Below, piece after piece: positions 1 through 7,400 of a DNA stretch of 13,210 nt. The notes below the pieces were generated by a model. It was not told where the DNA came from and searched no databases. It saw only the letters and a list, made by a program, of their open reading frames with translations. A program made the position numbers and the translations under genes. Source of the DNA: Planctomycetota bacterium (GTDB taxonomy: Bacteria; Planctomycetota; Brocadiia; SM23-32); assembly GCA_018334735.1 (NCBI GenBank), contig JAGXLK010000013.1, positions 1 through 13,210 on the forward strand. The letters are read 5' to 3'. The number at the start of each line of letters is the position of its first letter. The first letter of the stretch is position 1.

Positions 1-428
1 CTGAGTTCCCGTTGCGCCCACTGGCGATGTGGGCGAGCCGGCGGGGACGCGGACAGCGGCTGAGCTTGTTGAAGCAGAGAAGAAAGCTCTTCCAACCATC
101 TGTAATAATTTGCGGGTTCGGGAAGCGGGCCGCCTTCTCCTTCACACCAATACCGCATGGTCGAAATCAAGTGGTCTCCCTTTTCGGTGATGCGAATTGG
201 AATGTTGGAGTTTTCTATTAAAAGCGCCCACCGCATACGTTTGAACATAACCTGGGCTCTATCACGCCAGAGCTCCGGTCGTTTTTTGGCCCAATCGCTT
301 GTCAGTTGTTCCCCGAGAGTTTCCAGATCATTCAGCATTTTGTCGTGTGGATATTCGCCGCCCCGCGACACTACTTGGAAGACAAGGGTTAGTAAGAGGA
401 TTGTTAAGAAGGCGCGGCTTTTTCGCAT
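1..428 (-). CDS. Secreted protein of unknown function, N-terminal 142 residues (cut by window edge)
   Basis: This reading frame starts at the ATG at 428-426 and stays open for 142 codons to the left edge, so the C-terminus is missing. The N-terminus MRKSRAFLTILLLTLVF is a textbook signal-peptide start: three basic residues in the first five, then a hydrophobic core. There is no lipobox cysteine, so it is more likely exported or anchored by one helix than a lipoprotein. The visible mature part is Trp- and charge-rich (SDWAKKRPELWRDRAQ, MRYWCEGEGG) with no domain I recognise. It begins 3 bases after the stop of the membrane-protein gene, whose last codons supply a GGAGGAGAG ribosome site, so the two are surely co-transcribed and translationally coupled. 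Genes in this position after such membrane proteins are often DUF4129-type proteins; that is only a guess from context. The gene is certain, the function unknown. Confidence 0.8.
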   Translation of the reverse strand, partial: MRKSRAFLTILLLTLVFQVVSRGGEYPHDKMLNDLETLGEQLTSDWAKKRPELWRDRAQVMFKRMRWALLIENSNIPIRITEKGDHLISTMRYWCEGEGGPLPEPANYYRWLEELSSLLQQAQPLSASPPARPHRQWAQREL

Positions 429-431
429 TTT

Positions 432-1337
432 TTACTCTCCTCCCACTGTGCCAGCGGCTTGCCTGTCGGTCTGGAGTATTTCGAGAGATCGGCTGATGTC
501 GAGTCCTTCTTTTTGAACTCGAATGTCGTAGTATAGAGGTACCAGGGCGCAGATAGCGAAGGGCAGGAAAAAGGCCTGAATACTTTCTCCAAGAAGTCCC
601 ATTACAACCTGGTAGCTCGGCCGCAGCACCGTGATACTCCATTGGCCGAAGGGGGCCTCGATTACCTGTTCCATTTTCCAAACATGCGGTGCGAGCTGAG
701 TTAGAGACGTCATAACCGCCCGCGCCAGAAGATCGAGTATCGCGACAAATATCCAGATAATCATCAGTTTCATTACATTGTTGCCGAAGAATCCGCCAGG
801 CATCGAAATCCTCACCATTGACCAGCTTCTTTTCAGTGTTTGGATAGGAGATTTCCCTTCGATAGCGGCCACAGTCGGCACAAGAATAAAAACGATTGTC
901 AGGATAAATCCGGGCAGCAGAAAAAATAGAAGCCCGAAACAAATTAAGGCAGTGGCCAGGAGACAGGATCCAAGAACGGATCCAAAAGGTACCCCGGATG
1001 TTATTTTCGAAATGTTCATTTCGTTCCCGAGGTAGGCTTTACTTACATAGGCCGAGAGAATTCCGTACTTTATCAGCAGAACAGCCATTGTTATCGCCGT
1101 GAGACCAAAAAGCAGCAGGAGAAGGAGGATGGCGTCGATGGACTTTATGCCCTGTAAATTTGCCGCCACTTTGTCGTAGTAGGATTGAACCGTATACAGA
1201 CTGAGTTTGTTGGCTGCATAGCCGGCATAGCCGAGAATCAGCGAGACCACGAAAAGGGGCAAAAAATGGCGACGATAAATACGCAGACTCCGGTTGAGGA
1301 TCTCCCAAATGGTCAGAGGCCTGAGGCCGTTTTTCAT
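432..1337 (-). CDS. Six-helix integral membrane protein, GDPD-membrane-domain/YciC-like
   Basis: A 301-residue protein with about six hydrophobic segments, roughly at residues 24-42, 66-89, 121-141, 142-159, 189-209 and 247-271. The segment LLPGFILTIVFILVPTVAAIE followed by a short amphipathic TLKRSWSMVR, and the ending PLYYDIRVQKEGLD at 267-280, are hallmarks I associate with bacterial membrane proteins annotated as 'glycerophosphoryl diester phosphodiesterase membrane domain' or YciC/DUF975-like. These lack the catalytic phosphodiesterase domain, and no enzymatic role is implied here. The start is forced: an in-frame TAA lies 14 codons upstream and no ATG, GTG or TTG codon lies between. The ribosome site in front is weak. 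It heads a two-gene unit with the secreted protein downstream, and its likely promoter is at 1415-1444. The membrane location is secure; its role is unknown. Confidence 0.85.
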   Translation of the reverse strand: MKNGLRPLTIWEILNRSLRIYRRHFLPLFVVSLILGYAGYAANKLSLYTVQSYYDKVAANLQGIKSIDAILLLLLLFGLTAITMAVLLIKYGILSAYVSKAYLGNEMNISKITSGVPFGSVLGSCLLATALICFGLLFFLLPGFILTIVFILVPTVAAIEGKSPIQTLKRSWSMVRISMPGGFFGNNVMKLMIIWIFVAILDLLARAVMTSLTQLAPHVWKMEQVIEAPFGQWSITVLRPSYQVVMGLLGESIQAFFLPFAICALVPLYYDIRVQKEGLDISRSLEILQTDRQAAGTVGGE

Positions 1338-1414
1338 ATCTTGCCAACGTTTCTTCGTAAATGGTAAATGGCATTATCCGCTTTTTGTGGAACCAATGAT
1401 CTCCCCCATCTTCA

Positions 1415-1444
1415 AATCTACCGTTCATACCCCGTTTCTGTCAA
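1415..1444 (-). promoter_or_regulatory. Sigma70-type promoter for the membrane-protein/secreted-protein unit
   Basis: Read on the minus strand, a perfect TTGACA (1444-1439) is followed after 18 bases by TAGATT (1420-1415), a fair -10 match. Transcription would start near 1408, giving a leader of about 70 bases before the ATG at 1337. It sits back to back with the mgtE promoter. This is a motif match only. Confidence 0.5.
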
Positions 1445-1470
1445 CACATACGACTGTCATTTCTGCTACC

Positions 1471-1500
1471 TTGGATTTGCGTTTCTCGTTCATCTATAAT
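1471..1500 (+). promoter_or_regulatory. Sigma70-type promoter for mgtE
   Basis: TTGGAT (1471-1476), an 18-base spacer and a perfect TATAAT (1495-1500). Transcription would start near 1507, which places the GTG at 1509 essentially at the transcript end. This favours the downstream TTG at 1581 as the real start and leaves a leader of about 74 bases. That is too short for an M-box magnesium riboswitch, and I see no conserved structure in it. Confidence 0.55.
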
Positions 1501-1566
1501 TAAAAGTTGTGGGATTTTTATCGTGGGCCTGCTTCCGGTGGTTTCAATTCAATGTTGTGTCGATCG

Positions 1567-1583
1567 AAGGGGAGTTTGTTTTG
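1567..1583 (+). promoter_or_regulatory. mgtE: Ribosome binding site and TTG start that decide the mgtE N-terminus
   Basis: AAGGGGAG at 1567-1574 is the only strong Shine-Dalgarno match in front of mgtE. It lies 6 bases before an in-frame TTG at 1581. Starting there removes 24 unusual residues (rich in Trp and Phe) encoded from the GTG at 1509, and gives a protein of 452 residues, very close to the usual family length of about 450. Confidence 0.6.
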
Positions 1584-2939
1584 AGCATAAAACCAAAAAA
1601 TTCGGACGAGGATCTGAGGCAGCACATCATGGAGCAGGTAGAACAGCTTATCGAGTCCGATGATATTCGGGGGGCTCTGTCCATGCTCCAGGGACAACCT
1701 CCGGCTGATGTCGCTGAGATTGTGGAAGAACTGGATTCCGCGGAACAGGTCTCGCTTCTGCGCCAGCTCGCCGAAGAAACGGCCGGCGAAGTGCTCGATG
1801 AGCTCAGCGAAGGGACTGTGCGCGAGATTGCTGAGGCGCTTCCGGGGGTGATTGCGCGGGCAGCCTCCTATATGGAACCGGACGAGCTTGCGGATCTTCT
1901 GAATGTTCTGGATGTCGAAAAGCGGGAAATTGTTTTCCAAAATCTTCCCGCTGAAGAAGCTAGACAAGCACGAAGTCTGCTGGAGCATCCTTCTGACACC
2001 GCGGGCGGTATTATGACGCCGGATTTTGTGCTCCTGGCCAGCGATATTACGGCGGGACAGGCGGTGGAGATTACTCAAAGTAGCCGGGAAAGCGAAACTC
2101 TTGCGCGCCTTTTTGTGAGCAATGAAGAAGGTCAGTTGCTTGGCCATCTGCCCTTCCATAAACTTGTTTTCGCCGGGCCCAACCGGGATCTCAAAGATTT
2201 GATAGAACCGGAAATTGCTACCGTTACACCCGAAACCGACCAGGAAGAAGTTGTGCGCCTTGCCAGTCGCTACGGTATGGATTTTGTGCCTGTTGTCGAT
2301 CAAACAGACCGGCTTATCGGAGTTGTCACAAGCGATGATATTCTGGAAGCCGAACAAGAAGAAGTGGATGAGGATATGTACCGGCTTGCCGGGACTACCG
2401 AGAAGGACCCCGTGCGAGCAACGGTTCTCCGCAGCACGCGTTTGAGATTGCCGTGGCTTTTGCTGACGCTTCTGGGGGGGCTGGGTATAGCGTTCATGGT
2501 GAGCCGATTTGAGAATACACTGGAAGCCGTTCAAATCGCCTTTTTCATCCCCGTCATCCCGTTGATGGGAGGAAATGTCGCCATTCAGGCTTCGACAATC
2601 GTGGTGCGGGGACTTGCGGTGGGGGATATCCAGCTTGGGCGCCTGCTGACCTTCAGTTTGAAACAGGGGGTTGTGACACTCTTGCTTGCTATTCTCTGTG
2701 GGCTGGCGGCTGCGGTCCTGGGTTTGCTTTTCCCGAATGTCAATCAGCCAATCGCGGCTTTGGTAGGTCTGGCCGTATTTGTTGCTATTCTCACGGCAGG
2801 CTCGCTCGGCACATTGCTGCCGCTGGCATTCGATAAGTATGGTCTCGACCCGGCCATCAGTGCGGGGCCGTTCGTGACGATACTGAATGACGTAATTTGC
2901 ATCTTGATTTATCTTCTTCTGGGAGCTGCGCTGGTATGA
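1581..2939 (+). CDS. mgtE: Magnesium transporter MgtE
   Basis: MgtE is a homodimeric inner-membrane Mg2+ channel that closes when its cytosolic domains bind magnesium. With the TTG start the protein is 452 residues. In order it has: an acidic helical N domain (about 1-140); a paired CBS domain (about 141-262) beginning at SDTAGGIMTPDF and including YGMDFVPVVD and LIGVVTSDDI; a connecting plug helix (about 263-288); and five membrane helices to the C-terminus. Family signatures are intact: PLMGGNVAIQASTIVVRGLA at 327-346, and DPAISAGPFVTILNDV at 423-438. Asp437 in the latter corresponds to the ion-selecting aspartate of the last helix in the Thermus thermophilus protein. The gene stands alone on its strand, divergent from the membrane-protein unit and convergent with the TerB-like gene. 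Regulation is probably mainly at the protein level. Identity is very secure; the exact start is less so. Confidence 0.96.
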   Translation: MSIKPKNSDEDLRQHIMEQVEQLIESDDIRGALSMLQGQPPADVAEIVEELDSAEQVSLLRQLAEETAGEVLDELSEGTVREIAEALPGVIARAASYMEPDELADLLNVLDVEKREIVFQNLPAEEARQARSLLEHPSDTAGGIMTPDFVLLASDITAGQAVEITQSSRESETLARLFVSNEEGQLLGHLPFHKLVFAGPNRDLKDLIEPEIATVTPETDQEEVVRLASRYGMDFVPVVDQTDRLIGVVTSDDILEAEQEEVDEDMYRLAGTTEKDPVRATVLRSTRLRLPWLLLTLLGGLGIAFMVSRFENTLEAVQIAFFIPVIPLMGGNVAIQASTIVVRGLAVGDIQLGRLLTFSLKQGVVTLLLAILCGLAAAVLGLLFPNVNQPIAALVGLAVFVAILTAGSLGTLLPLAFDKYGLDPAISAGPFVTILNDVICILIYLLLGAALV

Positions 2940-2973
2940 GGCTTTGGGGAAGGTTGGGGAGGGGCCAAGCGTT

Positions 2974-4353
2974 TTAGACGCTTCGTAAGTTCTCGTCGAT
3001 ACAGGTCAGCACAAGCTCAAGAAAGTGAAAGGCTGCTCGACTCATTTTTAATTTGCGGCCGTCTTTCAGTTCGATCACGCTGGTCTTTATTGACGTTCTG
3101 CAGTCTTCAATATTTGACAGCTGGACGCATTTGGTGACACCACGGGGGTTTGTGAAATACAGAGCCCCGCCGGTCAGAATGGCGGATTCCAGACTTTTGT
3201 CCAGGAAACAATTATCATAGACCAGGAGGGGAGTTTCATCAGCCGGAACCTCAAGTTTTTTACGCAAATCGGCGAGGCGGCCCGGCGGGATATCGTCGGC
3301 CAAGAACGCGTTTTCGGGTTTTCTTGCCTGCGTGCGGACGCATTTTTTCACCGTGGTGGGATCCAAAAAATTAACCTCGGAATGTTGGCTGCCTGAAAGT
3401 AAACTGGAGATATAACCTTCATCGAGATTAATGGCTCTGGCAATTCTCTGGAGCATTCGTTTTTCTGATTCCGCGACGACTCCATCGGCCAGAGCACAGA
3501 GATAAAGCTTGTGAATAAGGTCCTGGGCTTCGGCCACGTCGGCTTCAAAATTAGAGAACCCCAGTTTTCCTGCCTGCCGGATCAAAGTTTCTGTCTCTCC
3601 GGGAGAAAGATGAATTCTCTCACCGATTGACTGCAGAAAGTCCTTTTCAAGGGCGGAGATTTCGCCATCTGCACGCGTCATCAAAACGGCGCATTTGAAA
3701 AGAAAAACATTTTTATAATGCGGTTTGATAATAGCATTTTCCGCTTTTTCCAGACTTTGCCAGCCTGGCAATCCGTCGGTTTCAATCCCCGGCACTCTGG
3801 CGACCAGGTCTTTGATCTGTTCTTTGATCCGCGCAAGTTTTTCCACCTGGTTTGTCAGTGAGAGTATACGTTCTCGGTCGGTGTCTGCGTGTGATTCATG
3901 AATTCGTGCTAAAATCAGGTCCAGAGACCTTCGTGCGCTCGTCATAAGATCTCCCAGCTGCCGGACCTTTTCGCCCGTGGCCTCATCCCAATTTTTCAGG
4001 ACAGTTTCTCGCTTCTCGTTGAGTTTTTCACTGACTTCTTCCAGTCGGTCTTTTGCCGAAGCGTTAAGGGTGCTGATATCAATCGTTGAAAGACGCTGGT
4101 TGAACAGGGAAAGTTTGAAGAAAGTTGCCAGAGGATCTTCAGCCCCGAGTTCATCTATTGCGTCCGACAGGGCAGTAAGCTCGTTTAAGTTGCCGTCCCC
4201 GTGGGCGGGCGTGAGGGATTCGGATTCTTCTTCCAGTTCTTCAATTAAATGCTTTTCCGACGAGATTTCTTCACGTAGTTCTGCCACCCCCTGACTGTCC
4301 GCAAGGTTCAAGAACAAATTGGCCAGATCTAGTCCATTCTCGGGCATGTGCAT
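2974..4353 (-). CDS. Coiled-coil protein with TerB-like domain and C-terminal PH-like domain
   Basis: A 459-residue soluble protein with no signal peptide or membrane helix. Residues 1-100 are acidic and helical. Residues 100-185 are rich in Glu, Lys and Arg with heptad-like spacing, suggesting a coiled coil. Residues 215-320 look like a TerB/DjlA-N helical domain: two related units, MTRADGEISALEKDFLQSIG and ALADGVVAESEKRMLQRIA, each carry the ADG-x(2-4)-E pattern of the metal-binding TerB fold. Residues 354-455 resemble a bacterial PH/GRAM-like beta domain (LLVYDNCFLD, ALYFTNPRGVTKCV, IELKDGRKLKM, then a final helix). TerB-type proteins are tied to tellurite and envelope stress, often at the membrane. 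The start could be the ATG at 4353 or the one two codons on at 4347, which is better spaced from AAAAAAGG. It follows the giant kinase by 143 bases on the same strand and could be its partner or substrate; that is inference. Confidence 0.85.
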   Translation of the reverse strand: MHMPENGLDLANLFLNLADSQGVAELREEISSEKHLIEELEEESESLTPAHGDGNLNELTALSDAIDELGAEDPLATFFKLSLFNQRLSTIDISTLNASAKDRLEEVSEKLNEKRETVLKNWDEATGEKVRQLGDLMTSARRSLDLILARIHESHADTDRERILSLTNQVEKLARIKEQIKDLVARVPGIETDGLPGWQSLEKAENAIIKPHYKNVFLFKCAVLMTRADGEISALEKDFLQSIGERIHLSPGETETLIRQAGKLGFSNFEADVAEAQDLIHKLYLCALADGVVAESEKRMLQRIARAINLDEGYISSLLSGSQHSEVNFLDPTTVKKCVRTQARKPENAFLADDIPPGRLADLRKKLEVPADETPLLVYDNCFLDKSLESAILTGGALYFTNPRGVTKCVQLSNIEDCRTSIKTSVIELKDGRKLKMSRAAFHFLELVLTCIDENLRSV

Positions 4354-4422
4354 ACCTTTTTTAATCCTGGGTCTTTATCAAGAAAGCCCCTCACCCGTTT
4401 GACCGTACCGAGAACTAAAATA

Positions 4423-4451
4423 AGTCTATCGTCAATTTCCTTATTTCGCAA
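4423..4451 (-). promoter_or_regulatory. Possible promoter for the TerB-like gene
   Basis: On the minus strand, TTGCGA (4451-4446), a 17-base spacer and TAGACT (4428-4423) match the sigma70 consensus at 4 of 6 positions each. An AT-only inverted repeat (AAATAAG at 4418-4424 with CTTATTT at 4440-4446) overlaps both elements. It could be an operator or chance. The 143-base gap between kinase and TerB-like gene makes an internal promoter reasonable. Confidence 0.3.
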
Positions 4452-4496
4452 GTCAGCGCCATCTTTTCGGCATGGATTTACCAGATCGCGCAAGGT

Positions 4497-7400
4497 CTAA
4501 TGCGTCTTCTCCCACCTGAGTACCCACGCTTTTCTTTTCTGCTCATACAGGGCTTTCGAGGAGAAGGAACTGTTAACTGCAAGAGCAATTTTTGACCCTG
4601 TTTTGCCGCAGACCAAAAGCTGCCGACCGTCCGTGGAAAAGCGGACCGAAAAAATTTCTCCCAGTTTCGGACGCAAACACAAAAGCTGTCGCCCGGTGTG
4701 AGCATCCCAAATCCGGGCGGTTTTGTCTTTGCCGGCAGTTACTATTCGTGAACCGTCCGGCGAAAAATCGGCCACGTTAACTCCGTCGGTGTGGCCGCGC
4801 AGGACACGGGTAAGTTTCCCCGATGGGATTTGCCAGAGCCGCGCCTTCCCCTCTTCTCCGGCGCTGATTAAACGTTTGTTATTCGGAGAGAAAGAAACCG
4901 AATGCGTGCATCCACTATGAGCGCGAATGTCAAGGCGTTCTTGCCATGAGTCCGTTTCCCATATCTGCAGAGCGCCGTCTCCTCCGCCACACGCCAGCCA
5001 TTTTCCATTGATGGAGAATGCCAGACTGCGGGCTGCACGGTCAATTGTCGATAAAACTGTTATTTCGGAAGGGTTTTCTGTTTGTCGAACAAACACTTTG
5101 TTGCCCCATGTTCCGGTTGCGACCAGTTTTCCGTCCGGACTGAAAACGGTTGCCAGGACCGGGCCGCTGTTTGCGGTCCATGATTTTTTCTGCGTTTTTG
5201 CTATTTCATATAATATGAGATTGCCGCGAAATCCACCCGAAGCAACCCTTCGCCCGTCCGGGGAAAAAGCGATCGAAGTGGTGGCGTGTGGATCCGCCCT
5301 GAACCGCGCCATCAGTTGGCCGGTTGCAACATTCCAGAGCCGCACAAATCCATCCTGTCCGCCGGTTGCCACGATTTTTCTGTCGGGGGACCAGGCACCG
5401 CACGACACCATAGTTTTGCCTTCGCCGAGGATGACCTCGGCACGATTCTTCCCGGAGTTCCAGGCTTTCACAGTATGATCGGCACCGCCCGTAAAAATCG
5501 TCCGTCCGCCGGGGGCAAAACACAGTGATAGCACCGCCCCTGAATGTCCGGTTAACGTCAAAAGTTTTTTGCCGGACCGGGTTTTCCATAATTTTACCAA
5601 ACGATCGTCTCCCGCTGAGGCGACGAACTTTCCGGCGGGCGAAAAAGCAACGGCTCGACAAGCTCCGCGGTGCGCAACTTTTTCCCAAAGTTTCTTTTTG
5701 GTTTGAACGTTCCAGACCGAGAGTCTGCCGTCCTGCCCGGAACATGCTATATGTTTGCCATCGGCGGCGAAAACTGCCGATGCGAACCCCGATTTGCCGA
5801 GAACAGCCACTGGCTGTCCCGGCACGGTATCCCAGATACGGATAGGGCCGGCTTCACAGACCGAGAGGAAACACCCGCCATCCGGAGCAAAATCCACATC
5901 CATGACCGGACCTTCGTGCCCCGCAAAAGATCGGAGTTCTTTGCCCGACGCGATATCCAGGAGTTTTACTGATCGGTCGGAATTACCCGTCAGTATTCGT
6001 TTCCCATCGGGCGAAAATGCGACGCTGCGGATGCGGCTATTTCCCGGCGTGATTTTTTTAAGTTCTTTTCCGATTCGGACATCCCAAAATCTGACGGATC
6101 CGTCCCAGCTGGCGCTGGCAAGCCAGCGGCCATCCGGTGAAAATGCAACGGCGCTTATTATCCCTGTGTGACCATTCAATTTTTTCGGGGAGTCCGGATC
6201 AGAGAGGTCCCAGACGGCGATTGTGTTGTCCCAGCACGGTACCGCAAGGTATCGTCCGTCCGAAGATACCGCCATCGAGCGAGGCTGAAGTTTGCCTTTA
6301 TAGAGCGTCAGGAGGTCGAGGCGGCACAGGTGAAGAAGCCGTCCCCATTCCCAATTTCGGTGACCGGGTGGGGCTTTAAGCAGAAGGGTCTGTGCTTCGT
6401 CGAACTCGCGGTTCTGGATGTGCTGGTCGGCGAGCGCAATGCTATGGTAGTAATTTTCGCGTTCCGCACGCCGGAGCGCATTTTCGGCTTTCCGGCGCTG
6501 CTTCTGCTCCCGATTTCGGGCGGCCACGGCGTTCTTCTCGGAGCGAACCGCCCGGTTTCTTTCGCTGCGGATCCAGAAAAAAGCCACCGTCATGACCAGC
6601 AGGACCACTCCCACCAGCGTGGCCGAACCGTATTTGAAGAACCGGAGGCGCTTGCGGCGGGCGTCGCGCTCCCGCCGGGCGGATCCCACTTTGCTCAGCA
6701 GACCGCGGTGGCGATCATCCTCCGGGTCCAGCAGCGACTCCGCAAGGTCCAGATCGCGGTTTTTATAAGCCGATTCCGCGTATTCGAGTGCGGTTCCAGC
6801 TGTTCCTTCCCGGGCATGGTGGTTTTCCGGCCAGAGGTTGAGCGCTTCCTCAAAACTTAGCAGAGCGCGCGAAAACATGTCGTATTCGCCCGTTTCGCGG
6901 GCCTGGTGCAGCAGATCGTCGGCGCGTGAAGAAAGGGCGAGACTCTCGTGGTGGGCCCGGCATTCCCGGATGGCGTTCTGAAAGTCCTGTACGGTTTCGT
7001 AACGATGCAAGATGTCAGTGGCCATCGCTTTTTTTGCCACATCCAGCAGCTCACCTTCGGTTTCGGCTGGCTGGATCCGGTTATGAGCTGCATTCATCAG
7101 ACAATGCATGACGTTGTTGCCGGTATGCGGCGGCCGCTCGGTGAGAATTTCGTATAGAATAGCCCCGAGCAGATAAATATCGCTTGCCGGGCCGATTTTC
7201 CCAGAATCGGCTTGCGCCATTTCTGGAGCCATATACACGGGCGTTCCGCCGGGCCCAGTTTGAGAGCCAACCGGTTCGGCTTTTCCCATTTCACTGAACG
7301 AGACGGCCAGCCCCCAATCCATGAGGAGAACTTCGCCGAACTCTCCGAGCATGACATTCTCAGGTTTGAGATCCCGGTGAACCACGCCTTTGGAATGTGC

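Noticed and set aside
253..255. DWG instead of DFG (kinase residues 253-255) taken as evidence for a pseudokinase
   Set aside because: The metal-binding Asp and all other catalytic residues are intact, and DWG is a common variant in planctomycete-type kinases. The numbers here are residue positions in the kinase, not window bases.
1039..1428. A 129-codon minus-strand frame overlapping the start of the membrane-protein gene
   Set aside because: It lies mostly inside the membrane-protein gene in another frame, its first ATG overlaps the predicted -10 element, and its composition is not protein-like.
1507..1580. M-box magnesium riboswitch in the mgtE leader
   Set aside because: The leader is only about 74 bases and shows none of the long multi-helix M-box architecture.
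1518..2534. A 338-codon open frame antisense to mgtE
   Set aside because: It is a shadow of the confidently identified mgtE frame; its translation shows no motif.
2967..2983. AAGCGT/ACGCTT hairpin between the converging ends of mgtE and the TerB-like gene as a bidirectional terminator
   Set aside because: The 6-base stem overlaps the TAA of the minus-strand gene and no T run follows on either strand, so there is not enough support.
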